From Paludibacteraceae bacterium (lineage in GTDB: Bacteria; Bacteroidota; Bacteroidia; Bacteroidales; Paludibacteraceae): DNA of 64,000 nt. Location of the stretch: positions 248,001 to 312,000 of the forward strand of contig JAEERP010000004.1 of NCBI GenBank assembly GCA_016285885.1. The letters run 5' to 3'. A model generated the notes under the pieces. That model was not told the origin of the DNA. It worked only from the letters and a program-made list of their open reading frames with translations, and made no database searches. Of the stretch, positions 7,526 to 16,188 are shown in pieces (position 1 is the first letter of the stretch; the number at the start of each line of letters is the position of its first letter). The position numbers and the translations under genes are program-made.

Positions 7526-9982
7526 ATGACAACGTACATCGAGACTATCTTGCCGTTACCGTTGGGCGGAACGTTCACCTATATCCTGCCGGAGGAGATG
7601 GCGGGTGAGGTGAAGGTGGGCATGCGTGTGATTGTGCCGTTCGGCCGCTCGAAGTTCTACACGGCGCTGGTCTACGGTGTGCGTTTCACACCTCCCGAGA
7701 ACGTGGAACTGAAGGAGGTGATCGGGGTGCTGGACGCTTCCCCGATCGTGCGCCCCCAACAGATCAAGTTCTGGGAGTGGATAGCCTCGTATTACCAGTG
7801 TACGCTGGGCGAGGTCTTTAAGGCGGCTGTGCCTTCGGGTCTGAAGCTGGAGAGTGAGACGACGATCTCGCTGGTGGAGGACTTCGAGGCGGAGGCTCCG
7901 CTGAAGGAGCGTGAACAGTTGCTCCTGGATTGCTTGTCCGCCAAGGAACATACCGTCGCCGAACTGAATAAGCTGATGGGTATGAAGAATGTCCTCCCGC
8001 TGGTGAAGCGCATGATGGACATGGGGGCGGTCTCCGTGAGCGAGGAGCTCAAGGCGAAGTACAAGCCGAAGATGGAGACCTATGTCCGTCTATCCCCCGA
8101 GTATATGGAGGAGGCGAAACTATCCGCCTTGTTCGATGCTCTGGAACGGGCGAAGAAACAGTCCGAACTATTGATGATCTACATCCAACTCTCTTGTTTC
8201 ATGCAACCGCAGCGTCGCAAGGAGGTCTCCAAGAAGGCGTTGCTGGATGCGAAAGTGTCGCCTGCCGCCCTGACCGCCATGGTTGAGAAGGGCATCTTCG
8301 AGCTCTACAAGAAGGATGTGGACCGAATCGAGGAGGCTCCCTACGAGAGCGCTCTTACTCATCCCCTCTCCGATGTGCAGCAACGCGCATACGAAGAGAT
8401 CAAGGAATCATTCACGTCGAAGGATGTCGTGTTGCTGCATGGAGTGACCTCCAGCGGCAAGACGGAGATCTATATACACCTGATAGAGGAGACCCTGAAA
8501 TTGGGTCGTCAGGTCTTGTTCCTCTTGCCTGAGATTGCCTTGACGACGCAGATCACCAACCGGTTGAGGCGTGTGTTCGGCAATCAGTTGGGCGTTTACC
8601 ATTCCAAGTTCACCGACAACGAGCGGGTGGAGATTTGGAAGAATCTCTTGGAGGATAAATCGTACAAGGTGATTTTAGGTGTGCGTTCCTCCGTATTCCT
8701 GCCGTTCAAGAACTTAGGGCTGGTCATCGTGGACGAGGAGCATGAGAACACCTACAAGCAATTTGACCCCGCTCCCCGCTATCATGCGCGCAATGCGGCG
8801 ATCGTCTTGGCGAAGATGTCGGAGGCTAAGGTTTTGCTAGGCTCCGCGACGCCTTCGTTGGAGAGCTATGAATGCGCCCGCTCCGGCAAGTTCGGCTTGG
8901 TGGAGTTGATGACCCGCTATGAGGGCATCGAGTTGCCGGACGTCATGGTGGCGGATGTCAAGGAGGCGAGGCGCAAGAAGGAGATGGTGCGAGGGGTATT
9001 CTCCCCGATGCTCATTGAGCAGGTGCGGAAGGCTTTGGAGCGGAAGGAGCAGGTGATCCTGTTCCAGAACAGACGAGGGTTCTCGCCTTTCATGATGTGC
9101 AGGACGTGCGGCTGTGTGCCCCGTTGCCAGAATTGCGACATTAGCCTGACCTACCATAAATCCACCCATCAGTTGGTTTGCCATTATTGTGGCTACACGA
9201 TGAACGTGCCGACGTTGTGCCCCGCCTGCGAAACGCCTGAGCTGGAGCCCCGCGGGTTCGGTACGGAGAAGATCGAGGAGGAGATCGCCGAGATCTTCCC
9301 TGGCGTGCGGGTGGTGCGCCTGGACTTGGATGTGGCGAAGTCGCGGAAGAATTACGAAAAGATCATCCATGACTTCGAGGAGGGTGCGATCGATATCCTT
9401 GTCGGCACCCAGATCATATCCAAGGGCTTGGACTTCGAACGTGTGCGTGTGGTCGGCATCCTGGATGCGGACTCCCTGCTGAACTACCCAGACTTCCGCG
9501 CTTTCGAACGTGCGTACCAGATGATGGCGCAGGTGAGCGGACGGGCGGGCAGGAAGAACAACCGAGGCATCGTGGTCATCCAGACCTCTGAGCCGGACCA
9601 TCCCGTGATACGGCAGGTGCGGAACAATGATTACACCTCCATGTTCAACGTGCAGATGAATGATCGGGCGGCGTTCAAGTACCCGCCTTATTATCGTTTG
9701 ATATATATTTATATAAAAGGGAAAGAATATGCGCCCGTGTACAGTGCGGCGAATTACCTCGCCACGCTCATGCGGCAGTCGTTCGGCGACCGTGTCTATG
9801 GACCGGACAAGCCTGTCGTGGCCAGGATCCAGAACCTCTACATTCTGAAGGTGATGCTGAAGGTGGAGCTGCGGGCGTCGGTCGAGAAGGCCAAGGCGGT
9901 GTTGCGTGAGTTGACCAACCTGACGTTGGCCCATCCCGCACATAAATCTGTTTATATTCAGGTAGATGTGGACCCGATGTGA
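7526..9982 (+). CDS. priA: primosomal protein N' (replication restart helicase)
   Basis: A 3'-to-5' superfamily 2 DNA helicase that reloads the replisome at stalled forks. The 818 residues hold an N-terminal DNA-binding part (1-~270), Walker A GVTSSGKT (~306-313), DEEH (~402-405), a zinc-binding stretch with eight cysteines (~525-572; CRTCGC ... CQNC ... CHYC ... CPAC), and a C-terminal helicase lobe with GTQIISKGLDF and a QVSGRAGR motif VI. The ATG follows TTTTAGGAG, a fair ribosome-binding site. Longer than E. coli PriA (732), with all key motifs intact. Confidence 0.95.
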   Translation: MTTYIETILPLPLGGTFTYILPEEMAGEVKVGMRVIVPFGRSKFYTALVYGVRFTPPENVELKEVIGVLDASPIVRPQQIKFWEWIASYYQCTLGEVFKAAVPSGLKLESETTISLVEDFEAEAPLKEREQLLLDCLSAKEHTVAELNKLMGMKNVLPLVKRMMDMGAVSVSEELKAKYKPKMETYVRLSPEYMEEAKLSALFDALERAKKQSELLMIYIQLSCFMQPQRRKEVSKKALLDAKVSPAALTAMVEKGIFELYKKDVDRIEEAPYESALTHPLSDVQQRAYEEIKESFTSKDVVLLHGVTSSGKTEIYIHLIEETLKLGRQVLFLLPEIALTTQITNRLRRVFGNQLGVYHSKFTDNERVEIWKNLLEDKSYKVILGVRSSVFLPFKNLGLVIVDEEHENTYKQFDPAPRYHARNAAIVLAKMSEAKVLLGSATPSLESYECARSGKFGLVELMTRYEGIELPDVMVADVKEARRKKEMVRGVFSPMLIEQVRKALERKEQVILFQNRRGFSPFMMCRTCGCVPRCQNCDISLTYHKSTHQLVCHYCGYTMNVPTLCPACETPELEPRGFGTEKIEEEIAEIFPGVRVVRLDLDVAKSRKNYEKIIHDFEEGAIDILVGTQIISKGLDFERVRVVGILDADSLLNYPDFRAFERAYQMMAQVSGRAGRKNNRGIVVIQTSEPDHPVIRQVRNNDYTSMFNVQMNDRAAFKYPPYYRLIYIYIKGKEYAPVYSAANYLATLMRQSFGDRVYGPDKPVVARIQNLYILKVMLKVELRASVEKAKAVLRELTNLTLAHPAHKSVYIQVDVDPM

Positions 9983-9993
9983 TATCTTTCCCA

Positions 9994-10001
9994 TATTTTT
10001 G
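9994..10001 (+). promoter_or_regulatory. possible -7 box upstream of the DEAD-box helicase gene
   Basis: TATTTTTG at 9994-10001 matches TAnnTTTG and sits 49 bases before the ATG at 10050. No good -33 box at the right distance was found. Confidence 0.35.
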
Positions 10002-10049
10002 ATTAACTTCGCGGAAATTTTGGAAGAACAGAGCAGAATATAGTTTATA

Positions 10050-11360
10050 ATGAAGTTTGAAGAATTGAATTTGGAGCCCGCCTTGATGGACGGTTTGAAC
10101 GTGATGAATTTCAAGGAGATGACTCCAGTGCAGGAACAAGCGATTCCTGTGATCATGGAAGGTAAGGATGTGATAGCGTGTGCCCAGACGGGTACGGGTA
10201 AGACGGCCGCTTTCCTCCTCCCATTGTTGAATAAGATGTTGAAGGAGAAACATCCTGAGGATGCGGTGAACGCGATCATCATGTCGCCTACGCGCGAGCT
10301 GGCGCAGCAGATCGACCAGCAGTTGGAGGGCTTCTCCTACTTCCTCCCGATCTCCTCGGTGGCGGTCTATGGAGGAAATGACGCGGGGGCTTGGGACCAG
10401 CAGAAGCGCGCCATGCAGTTGGGCGCTGATTTCGTCGTGGCGACGCCGGGACGTCTGATCTCCCACATCAGTCTGGACAACGTGGACTTCTCACGGGTCA
10501 GCTACTTCGTGCTCGACGAGGCGGACCGTATGCTCGACATGGGTTTCTTCGACGACATCATACAAATTGTGAAAAAACTTCCTGCGGATAGGCAAACCAT
10601 CATGTTCTCAGCCACCATGCCGCCTAAGATCAAGAAGCTGGCGGAGTCGATCCTCCGTGATCCGGTCATGGTGAACATCGCCACCTCCAAACCGGCGGAT
10701 GGTATTAAGCAGGGAGCGTATGTCTGCTATGAGACCCAAAAATTGTCACTTGTTCAGTCGCTTTTCGCCAACAAGAAGGACGAGAAGATCATCGTATTCT
10801 CCTCTTCCAAACTGAAGGTAAAGGAGGTGGCCCGTAGCCTGCGTAGGATGAAACTGCGCGCGGTGGAGATCCATTCGGACCTGGAACAACCGGAGCGCGA
10901 CCAGGCTTTGCTCGACTTCAAGAGCGGTAAGGTAAATATCTTGGTGGCTACCGACATCATATCGAGGGGTATCGACATCGAGAACGTCGATGTGGTGCTC
11001 AACTACGACGTGCCGCATGACGCGGAGGATTATATCCACCGTATCGGACGTACGGCCCGTGCCCAGAAGGAGGGCGCCGGCATCACCTTCATCTCCGAGA
11101 TGGACCAGTTCCGTTTCCAACGTATCGAGAAGTTCCTCCAGAAGGAGGTAGAGAAATATCCGTTGCCGGAAGGTTTGGGTGAGGCGCCTGCCTATAACCC
11201 GAAGAAGGATGGCGGACGCTCCAGACATGGCGGGGATGGCCGCAAGTTCCACCACCGTCCGAAGGGGAATGGCGCGAAGGGTGGTAATCCAGGCGAGGCT
11301 CCTAAGAAGAGTGGGGGATCGCACCACCATAGACGTAAGAACCCGGGTCACAACCAATAA
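10050..11360 (+). CDS. DEAD-box ATP-dependent RNA helicase (RhlE-like)
   Basis: 436 residues. It carries the Q motif near residues 22-30 (FKEMTPVQEQAI), motif I AQTGTGKT (45-52), Ia PTRELAQQ, motif II DEAD (156-159), motif III SAT (187-189), and C-terminal motifs including TDIISRGID and HRIGRTAR. After ~380 the tail is basic and Gly/His/Lys-rich, typical of RhlE-group helicases that bind RNA non-specifically in ribosome assembly or RNA decay. It ends six bases before the phosphatase gene, suggesting a two-gene unit. The exact RNA target cannot be told from sequence. Confidence 0.92.
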   Translation: MKFEELNLEPALMDGLNVMNFKEMTPVQEQAIPVIMEGKDVIACAQTGTGKTAAFLLPLLNKMLKEKHPEDAVNAIIMSPTRELAQQIDQQLEGFSYFLPISSVAVYGGNDAGAWDQQKRAMQLGADFVVATPGRLISHISLDNVDFSRVSYFVLDEADRMLDMGFFDDIIQIVKKLPADRQTIMFSATMPPKIKKLAESILRDPVMVNIATSKPADGIKQGAYVCYETQKLSLVQSLFANKKDEKIIVFSSSKLKVKEVARSLRRMKLRAVEIHSDLEQPERDQALLDFKSGKVNILVATDIISRGIDIENVDVVLNYDVPHDAEDYIHRIGRTARAQKEGAGITFISEMDQFRFQRIEKFLQKEVEKYPLPEGLGEAPAYNPKKDGGRSRHGGDGRKFHHRPKGNGAKGGNPGEAPKKSGGSHHHRRKNPGHNQ

Positions 11361-11366
11361 CCGTAG

Positions 11367-11840
11367 ATGATGGGAAAGAAACGCATTCTTTTTGTCTGCT
11401 TGGGCAATATCTGCCGTTCCGCCGCCGCTGAGGCTGTGATGAAGGCGTTGCTGGAGCGTAAGGGCTTGGCGGACCGCTACATGGTGGACTCCGCCGGCAT
11501 CCTGAACTACCATGCGGGCGAACCTGCCGACCCGCGCATGATCGCCGCCGCGAAGATGCGGGGCTATGATGTGACCTCCATCTCGCGACCGGTCCTCTTC
11601 TCTGACTTCGACGATTTTGATATCATCGTGGGGATGGACGACGATAATGTGGAGTCGCTGATGGACAAGACCCACACCGACGAGCAGCGCAGGAAGATCC
11701 ACCAGATGACCGAGTTCTGCATCCTCATGCACGACACTTACGTGCCGGACCCCTACTATGGTGGCTCGGCTGGCTTCACCCATGTGATGGACCTGCTGGA
11801 GGATGCGTGCGAGGGGCTGCTGAATTACTTGGAGAATTAA
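11367..11840 (+). CDS. low-molecular-weight protein-tyrosine-phosphatase
   Basis: 157 residues (156 if the second ATG at 11370 is used). The catalytic P-loop C-L-G-N-I-C-R-S follows an N-terminal strand (ILFV), and the general acid is the Asp of DPYYGG near residue 130. Full family length. In other bacteria these enzymes dephosphorylate tyrosine-phosphorylated polysaccharide-export proteins or arginine-phosphorylated proteins. No partner kinase is nearby, so the substrate is open. Confidence 0.92.
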   Translation: MMGKKRILFVCLGNICRSAAAEAVMKALLERKGLADRYMVDSAGILNYHAGEPADPRMIAAAKMRGYDVTSISRPVLFSDFDDFDIIVGMDDDNVESLMDKTHTDEQRRKIHQMTEFCILMHDTYVPDPYYGGSAGFTHVMDLLEDACEGLLNYLEN

Positions 11841-11963
11841 ACGAATTAAGAGTTAAAAGTTAAGAGTTAAAAATTTCTGTTGGTGGTCGCCAATAAGCCT
11901 CTCTATGCGCATCCCTCAAGGAATAATCGTATATTTGCCCCGCAATACCAAAGCTAAAGTCTA
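11841..11963 (+). promoter_or_regulatory. AT-rich repeat and promoter of the glycosylase gene
   Basis: A short run of related TTAAGAGTTAAAA units at ~11845-11872 resembles the simple repeats flanking the composite palindromes elsewhere in the window. TATATTTG at 11930-11937 is a perfect TAnnTTTG box 26 bases before the next ATG. No clear -33 box. Confidence 0.5.
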
Positions 11964-12575
11964 ATGTCTGCAATGCTGGACATCCAACATATTGAGCGAT
12001 CGACCGGTTCGGTGGAGTATCATCCGCTGAAACCCTTTTTGCCGCCCTCCGCGAAGGTGCTTTTCCTCGGCAGTTTCCCGCCGCCGAGAGCCCGCTGGAG
12101 CATGGACTTCTTCTACCCTAATTTCATCAATGACCATTGGCGGATCATGGGGTCGCTCTTTTTCGGAGAGAAGGACTATTTCGTGGAAAGCGGTCGGAAG
12201 CGTTTCTGCCTGGAGCGCATCGTGGCGTTCCTCCAGCAGACGGGCATCGCCTATTATGACACGGCCACGGCGGTCAGGCGCCTGAAGGAGAATGCCTCGG
12301 ACAAGTTCCTCGAAGTGGTGGAGCTGACGGATGTTGAGGCGCTCTTGGGGCGGATTCCCTCCTGCAGGGTGGTGGTCACCACGGGTGAGAAGGCCACGCA
12401 GAACCTTATGGACTCCTTTTCGTTGCCGGAGATGCCGAAGGTCGGTACCTATGTCCCGCTGTGCGGTGATACTGTCCTGTTCCGTTTGCCCTCCTCCTCG
12501 CGCGCCTATCCGCTGAGCCTGGAGAAGAAGGTGGAGGCATATCGCAAGATGTTCGAATATGCGGGGATTCTGTGA
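11964..12575 (+). CDS. uracil-DNA glycosylase superfamily protein
   Basis: 203 residues. VLFLGSFPPP (residues ~34-43) matches the family's active-site GxxP strand, followed by a FFYPNxxNxxW-like segment (DFFYPNFINDHW). Near the C-terminus LPSSSRAYPLSLEKK matches the LPSTSPAN region of the Mug/hypoxanthine-type glycosylases. It probably removes deaminated bases in base-excision repair. The subfamily and the base recognised cannot be settled by eye. Start options are ATG 11964 or ATG 11973. Confidence 0.7.
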   Translation: MSAMLDIQHIERSTGSVEYHPLKPFLPPSAKVLFLGSFPPPRARWSMDFFYPNFINDHWRIMGSLFFGEKDYFVESGRKRFCLERIVAFLQQTGIAYYDTATAVRRLKENASDKFLEVVELTDVEALLGRIPSCRVVVTTGEKATQNLMDSFSLPEMPKVGTYVPLCGDTVLFRLPSSSRAYPLSLEKKVEAYRKMFEYAGIL

Positions 12576-13116
12576 GGAATCATAGTGCTTTGAATGGATT
12601 TATATTATAAATATAATTATTGTTTTGATTTGGCTACTTGTTTATATTGTTAATATCATGTAAAATAGTTGTTAGTTTAATAATAGTATGAAAGAAAAAA
12701 TAATTCATACTAAATAAATGATTTATACGTTTTTAATTATCTATTTTGATAATGCTCAAAACAATAAAACGTAAAAAATATATAAAAAAGTTTGTTGTAT
12801 AGAAAATTATATCCTATATTTGAATTGACAATAGACAAAACAAATATTGTTAAGTCGATGAATATTGTCGTGCAGACATTTTATTTAATAAAATAATTCG
12901 GTTTGTTGATGTGTATATGATTCTGAGCGGACGTGTAATGTAATTCTTTTCATGTGAGTTCTTGGGGTGGATGGTACTGACGAGCCACTCTCGGGAATGT
13001 CGTCGGCTAAGCATTTCTGGTTGTTTTATGTGAGTGTTGCACTTCTTTCTATTGACAAAATACACTAGTGTTTCTTGGAAATATTATAAAATTATTAACC
13101 TTAAATTTCAAGTATT
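12576..13116 (+). other. A/T-rich gene-free region upstream of the protease island
   Basis: 541 bases, far richer in A/T than the flanking genes. It holds an 8-bp inverted repeat (AGTATGAA 12685-12692, TTCATACT 12704-12711), a strong promoter at 12791-12822, and then a leader of nearly 300 bases before the ATG at 13117. Only very short open frames are present (for example 12 codons from ~12858) and I do not call any as genes. The composition break suggests the left edge of an acquired segment. Confidence 0.6.
12791..12822 (+). promoter_or_regulatory. promoter of the caspase-fold-like gene
   Basis: TTTG at 12791-12794, a 20-base spacer, TATATTTG at 12815-12822: a near-ideal Bacteroidota promoter. 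Transcription would start near 12830, leaving a ~285-base 5' leader. Confidence 0.7.
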
Positions 13117-14712
13117 ATGAGCTACAAGAAATTAATTGATGAGAATCCATTTAAGGAATCTAAAACATTAGGTTCTCCAAAAATCGGTGGAAATGCATGT
13201 GTCTATGGAGCATGTAGTATCGAAGACTTCCCTTCTGGCATAAGCGATTTGAGATATACGCACGAAGATGCGTCAGGCTTTTTGGATTATCCCACGTCAT
13301 TTACTCCTGCAAACTTTTGGAGAAAAGATAGTGGCGTACAGGCCTGGATGTATGAAGAGCCGTATGACAACTGGCAGGATTTGTACGGAATGGATGCCGT
13401 AGTGGTCTTCTATCATTCTGGACATGGAACCATGAATGATTCTAATGGTGTTTTCTCTGCTCCTATGGGTAGCGCTTGGGGCGGTAAGACTTGGGCAAGA
13501 TCATCCAGTATGGTGATCGATGAGAAGTTAAGATATCTTTTCTGGTCAACTTGCCTTAGCTTAAGAGTTCACGATGGACATACTCCATGCCGTACTTGGC
13601 GTGGTCCTAATAAGGGGGGACTGAGAATGATCTTTGGCTATGAAACTACATCTGTAGATAGTAAAAAATATGGCTCTAATTTTTGGAATCAGTGGAAAAA
13701 AGGAAAAAGTTTTTCTGCGGCTTTCCTGGAAGCCAGTTGGTCGATATCCAAGAAGCAAACACCTGTAGTTGCCGCATTTGGTAGCAATGTGCAGGAATCC
13801 AGGTCGAGACTTAACGACGAGAGGTTCTTTTATAATCAGGCTGTTGGCAATAATGTTTGCTCCTATATGTGGAGGGAATCTAGTAGTTCAAGAGGCTTAA
13901 AAGCCGCCAAGTTGGTCGTGCCTCAAAATCCGGAAGTGTTGCTTTTGGGTTCATCTCTTGTTGAAGATGATTTATTGTCAAAGATCGCGAACAAAATTGG
14001 TGTTACGAAAAGAACGTCCCAAATCATCTCCGTCGGACAAGATGGTATGCGCAAGATTGGAACCAAAAACGTTGCGCTATACTTGGATCCATCTGGCACA
14101 TTGCAACTGCAAATGGCTAAAGCCAATTATCGGAATGGCAGCCAGATCAGTGAATCCAAGGCGACCGACATTGCTCGTGGCTTGATTGATGATTTGGGTA
14201 TCGCAAAAGGCATTAAACTGTCACAATCAGTCACTTATAACACATTTATGGGTGATGCTAATGTGAAGACTGGCAGTCAGAGTGACGCAAAGGTTGTGGA
14301 GACTATTGTTCAATTCCGTCAGGTCAATGACAAGATGGAAAGTTTGAATGCGGATTCTGGCTTTGTCTCAGTGGCTGTCGATAACGATGGAAAGATTACT
14401 AATGTCATTAGTTCCCTCAAACCGATCGTTGACGTTCAAAAACCTATGAAGGTGAAAGTGCCATCTAAGGAGAAATCTCTCTCCCTTGATGAACAATTGG
14501 ACGCAAAGGTTGAACGTTTGAAACGTGAAGTCGCAGGTAGTGGCGCATTGAAGTTGGGCGCGGATGCTCCACAAGTGTCTGTTAAAACGATTTCTGATGA
14601 AATCGGTTACGACTTCTCTTCCAACTATGCGAAGCCAGTACAACAGCGTGACGTTGAGATCAAAGTCGGTGATTATGCGAAACGTTACGTGTTGAGTGTG
14701 GATTTGGAATAA
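13117..14712 (+). CDS. caspase-fold-like (clan CD-like) protein of unknown function
   Basis: 531 residues with no signal peptide or membrane segment. Residues ~90-150 look like a clan CD cysteine peptidase core: hydrophobic strand AVVVFYHSGHG with His103-Gly104, then strand LRYLFWSTC with Cys146, a 43-residue spacing as in caspases. It may belong to the DUF6345-type family; I cannot confirm this. Residues ~265-531 form a second, unrecognised domain of alternating strands and helices with a charged segment (~450-475). It reads more A/T-rich than the neighbours. A hairpin follows, then an I42 inhibitor and a C1A protease. Protease activity is inferred, not shown. Confidence 0.6.
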   Translation: MSYKKLIDENPFKESKTLGSPKIGGNACVYGACSIEDFPSGISDLRYTHEDASGFLDYPTSFTPANFWRKDSGVQAWMYEEPYDNWQDLYGMDAVVVFYHSGHGTMNDSNGVFSAPMGSAWGGKTWARSSSMVIDEKLRYLFWSTCLSLRVHDGHTPCRTWRGPNKGGLRMIFGYETTSVDSKKYGSNFWNQWKKGKSFSAAFLEASWSISKKQTPVVAAFGSNVQESRSRLNDERFFYNQAVGNNVCSYMWRESSSSRGLKAAKLVVPQNPEVLLLGSSLVEDDLLSKIANKIGVTKRTSQIISVGQDGMRKIGTKNVALYLDPSGTLQLQMAKANYRNGSQISESKATDIARGLIDDLGIAKGIKLSQSVTYNTFMGDANVKTGSQSDAKVVETIVQFRQVNDKMESLNADSGFVSVAVDNDGKITNVISSLKPIVDVQKPMKVKVPSKEKSLSLDEQLDAKVERLKREVAGSGALKLGADAPQVSVKTISDEIGYDFSSNYAKPVQQRDVEIKVGDYAKRYVLSVDLE

Positions 14713-14767
14713 TCCATTCCAACTTATTCATGTAGACAAACTGATTTGTCATTAACAAGTAAATTCG

Positions 14768-14800
14768 GGAGGACGACGATTTATGTCGTCCTCCTTATCC
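14768..14800 (+). terminator. hairpin between the caspase-fold-like gene and the inhibitor gene
   Basis: A perfect 10-bp stem, GGAGGACGAC (14768-14777) with GTCGTCCTCC (14785-14794) and a 7-base loop, followed by a weak T tract (TTATCCTTC). It is a terminator or attenuator. No TAnnTTTG box is seen between it and the next ATG (14826), so the two downstream genes may depend on readthrough. Confidence 0.6.
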
Positions 14801-14825
14801 TTCAAGTTCCGAGGATTATTCATCA

Positions 14826-15140
14826 ATGAGAAGAAGAATCTTATCATTACATGTCAACGACACCTTCACGTCGGAATTGGAAAGCCATGAAGGGGGTGGT
14901 TACCTTTGGACGATTGCTTCTAATGACGAAGCGGTTACCCAAGTGCGGATCATGCCCCGCGAGTCGACGCAGTGCGCGACGGCGCCTCCAATCGGCAAGA
15001 GCCTCCCGGTACGGGTCGAAATCACTGCTCTGGCGGAGGGTAAATCTGTCGTTGTCCTTGAAGAGAAAAGGTCGTGGGAGACAGGTGTTAAGCCATTGAA
15101 CGTCTATAGAATCAACATTACAGTAAAGCAAAAGTATTAA
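14826..15140 (+). CDS. chagasin-like cysteine protease inhibitor (I42 family)
   Basis: 104 residues, no signal peptide. The layout fits the immunoglobulin-like I42 fold with its three inhibitory loops: HEGGGYLW (21-28, in place of NPTTGYxW), a Gly-containing middle loop (PPIGKSLPVRVEI), and RSWE (82-85, in place of RPWx) followed by the terminal strand NVYRINITV. Chagasin-type proteins plug the active-site cleft of papain-like (C1A) proteases. The gene directly downstream encodes a C1A protease three bases away, the natural target. The loop sequences depart from the classic ones, so this rests on pattern and context. Confidence 0.7.
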   Translation: MRRRILSLHVNDTFTSELESHEGGGYLWTIASNDEAVTQVRIMPRESTQCATAPPIGKSLPVRVEITALAEGKSVVVLEEKRSWETGVKPLNVYRINITVKQKY

Positions 15141-15143
15141 GAC

Positions 15144-15956
15144 ATGACAAACAATAACTCACAGATAATGGAAAGTAATTTCAAGTTGCCTAAATTGGGA
15201 TGGCTTCCTGACCTTCCCGATGAGAGGGATTATGTTTACAAGGCTCCTGTCAAGTTCCGCAGCGCTAAAGCCTTGCCGTCAAAGGTGGACCTCAGGAAAA
15301 TTTGTCCTCCTGTGTTTAACCAAGGGGAACTGGGTAGTTGTACGGCAAATGCCTTACTCGCCGCTGTGGAATGTTGCAAAAAGAAGCAGGGGCAGAAAAC
15401 CAAAAGGTTGTCGCGCCTTTTCCTGTACTATAATGAGCGTGTGATGATCAACACCGTGATGTCCGACAGTGGCGCTTACTTGAGAGACGGTGTCAAATCG
15501 TTGAACAAGCAGGGCGTGTGCCTCGAAAAGGATTGGCGTTATAGTAGTAGCACTGGCTACAAGGCTAAATTCACGAAAAAGCCGACCCCTAAATGTTATG
15601 AGTTGGCTCTCGAAAATCAAATACTATCTTATTGGCGTATCTCTCCCAATCTCCAAGACATCCGTTCTTGCCTCGCCGACGGTTATCCGTTCGTTTTCGG
15701 ATTCTCGGTCTATTCTAGCTTTATGACGGATGAGGTCTACAAGACTGGTATCATGCCGATGCCGCAATCTGGCGAGTCGATGCTTGGCGGACATGCGGTG
15801 ATGGCCGCAGGCTATGACGACGAGAAGAAGATGCTCCTCGTGCGCAATTCATGGGGAAAGGAATGGGGCGATAAAGGTTATTTCTGGATGCCTTACGAGT
15901 ACATTACAAACACAAGGAATTGCTCGGATTTCTGGACCATCCGTGAGGTGGAATGA
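15144..15956 (+). CDS. papain-like cysteine protease (C1A)
   Basis: 270 residues. The papain catalytic set is complete: Gln60 (oxyanion hole) and Cys66 in NQGELGSC, His217 in GGHAVMAAGYDD, and Asn235 in VRNSWGKEWG, followed by GYFWMPYEY. The N-terminal GWLPDLPDERDY element is seen in many bacterial C1A proteases and may act as a short pro-region. No signal peptide is visible, so it may act in the cytoplasm or leave by a non-Sec route. It starts three bases after the inhibitor stop with no separate ribosome-binding site, so translation is probably coupled. Confidence 0.88.
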   Translation: MTNNNSQIMESNFKLPKLGWLPDLPDERDYVYKAPVKFRSAKALPSKVDLRKICPPVFNQGELGSCTANALLAAVECCKKKQGQKTKRLSRLFLYYNERVMINTVMSDSGAYLRDGVKSLNKQGVCLEKDWRYSSSTGYKAKFTKKPTPKCYELALENQILSYWRISPNLQDIRSCLADGYPFVFGFSVYSSFMTDEVYKTGIMPMPQSGESMLGGHAVMAAGYDDEKKMLLVRNSWGKEWGDKGYFWMPYEYITNTRNCSDFWTIREVE

Positions 15957-16112
15957 CCGATGCGCTGACTTCAGCTGTTGGACTGTTATTTAAAACATAG
16001 ATGGCCAGGTGTTCCGCTCCACAATTGGAAACTCACCTGAAAATCTTCGACCGTATGGCTGTTAGTGTATATTAACGCCTTTTTGTTCAGTAATTTACTG
16101 ATAAGTTTTCCG

Positions 16113-16156
16113 TCCGTCCGCGCGCCTAAGAGAAGGTGTGGCGGACGGATTTTTTA
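16113..16156 (+). terminator. strong terminator closing the protease island
   Basis: TCCGTCCGC (16113-16121) pairs with GCGGACGGA (16141-16149); the loop can pair further by wobble (CGCGCC with GGTGTG). A run of T follows (16150-16155). It lies between convergent genes. Confidence 0.85.
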
Positions 16157-16188
16157 TGTCTAGGGGATATGTCGCCGGATGAGGTGCG

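Noticed and set aside
8837..10282. 481-residue minus-strand open frame across the end of priA and the helicase start
   Set aside because: It spans two well-supported plus-strand genes and reads as low-complexity His/Arg/Leu-rich sequence.
15144..15956. The papain-like protease as a secreted virulence factor
   Set aside because: No signal peptide or type IX sorting domain is visible, so secretion cannot be supported from the sequence.
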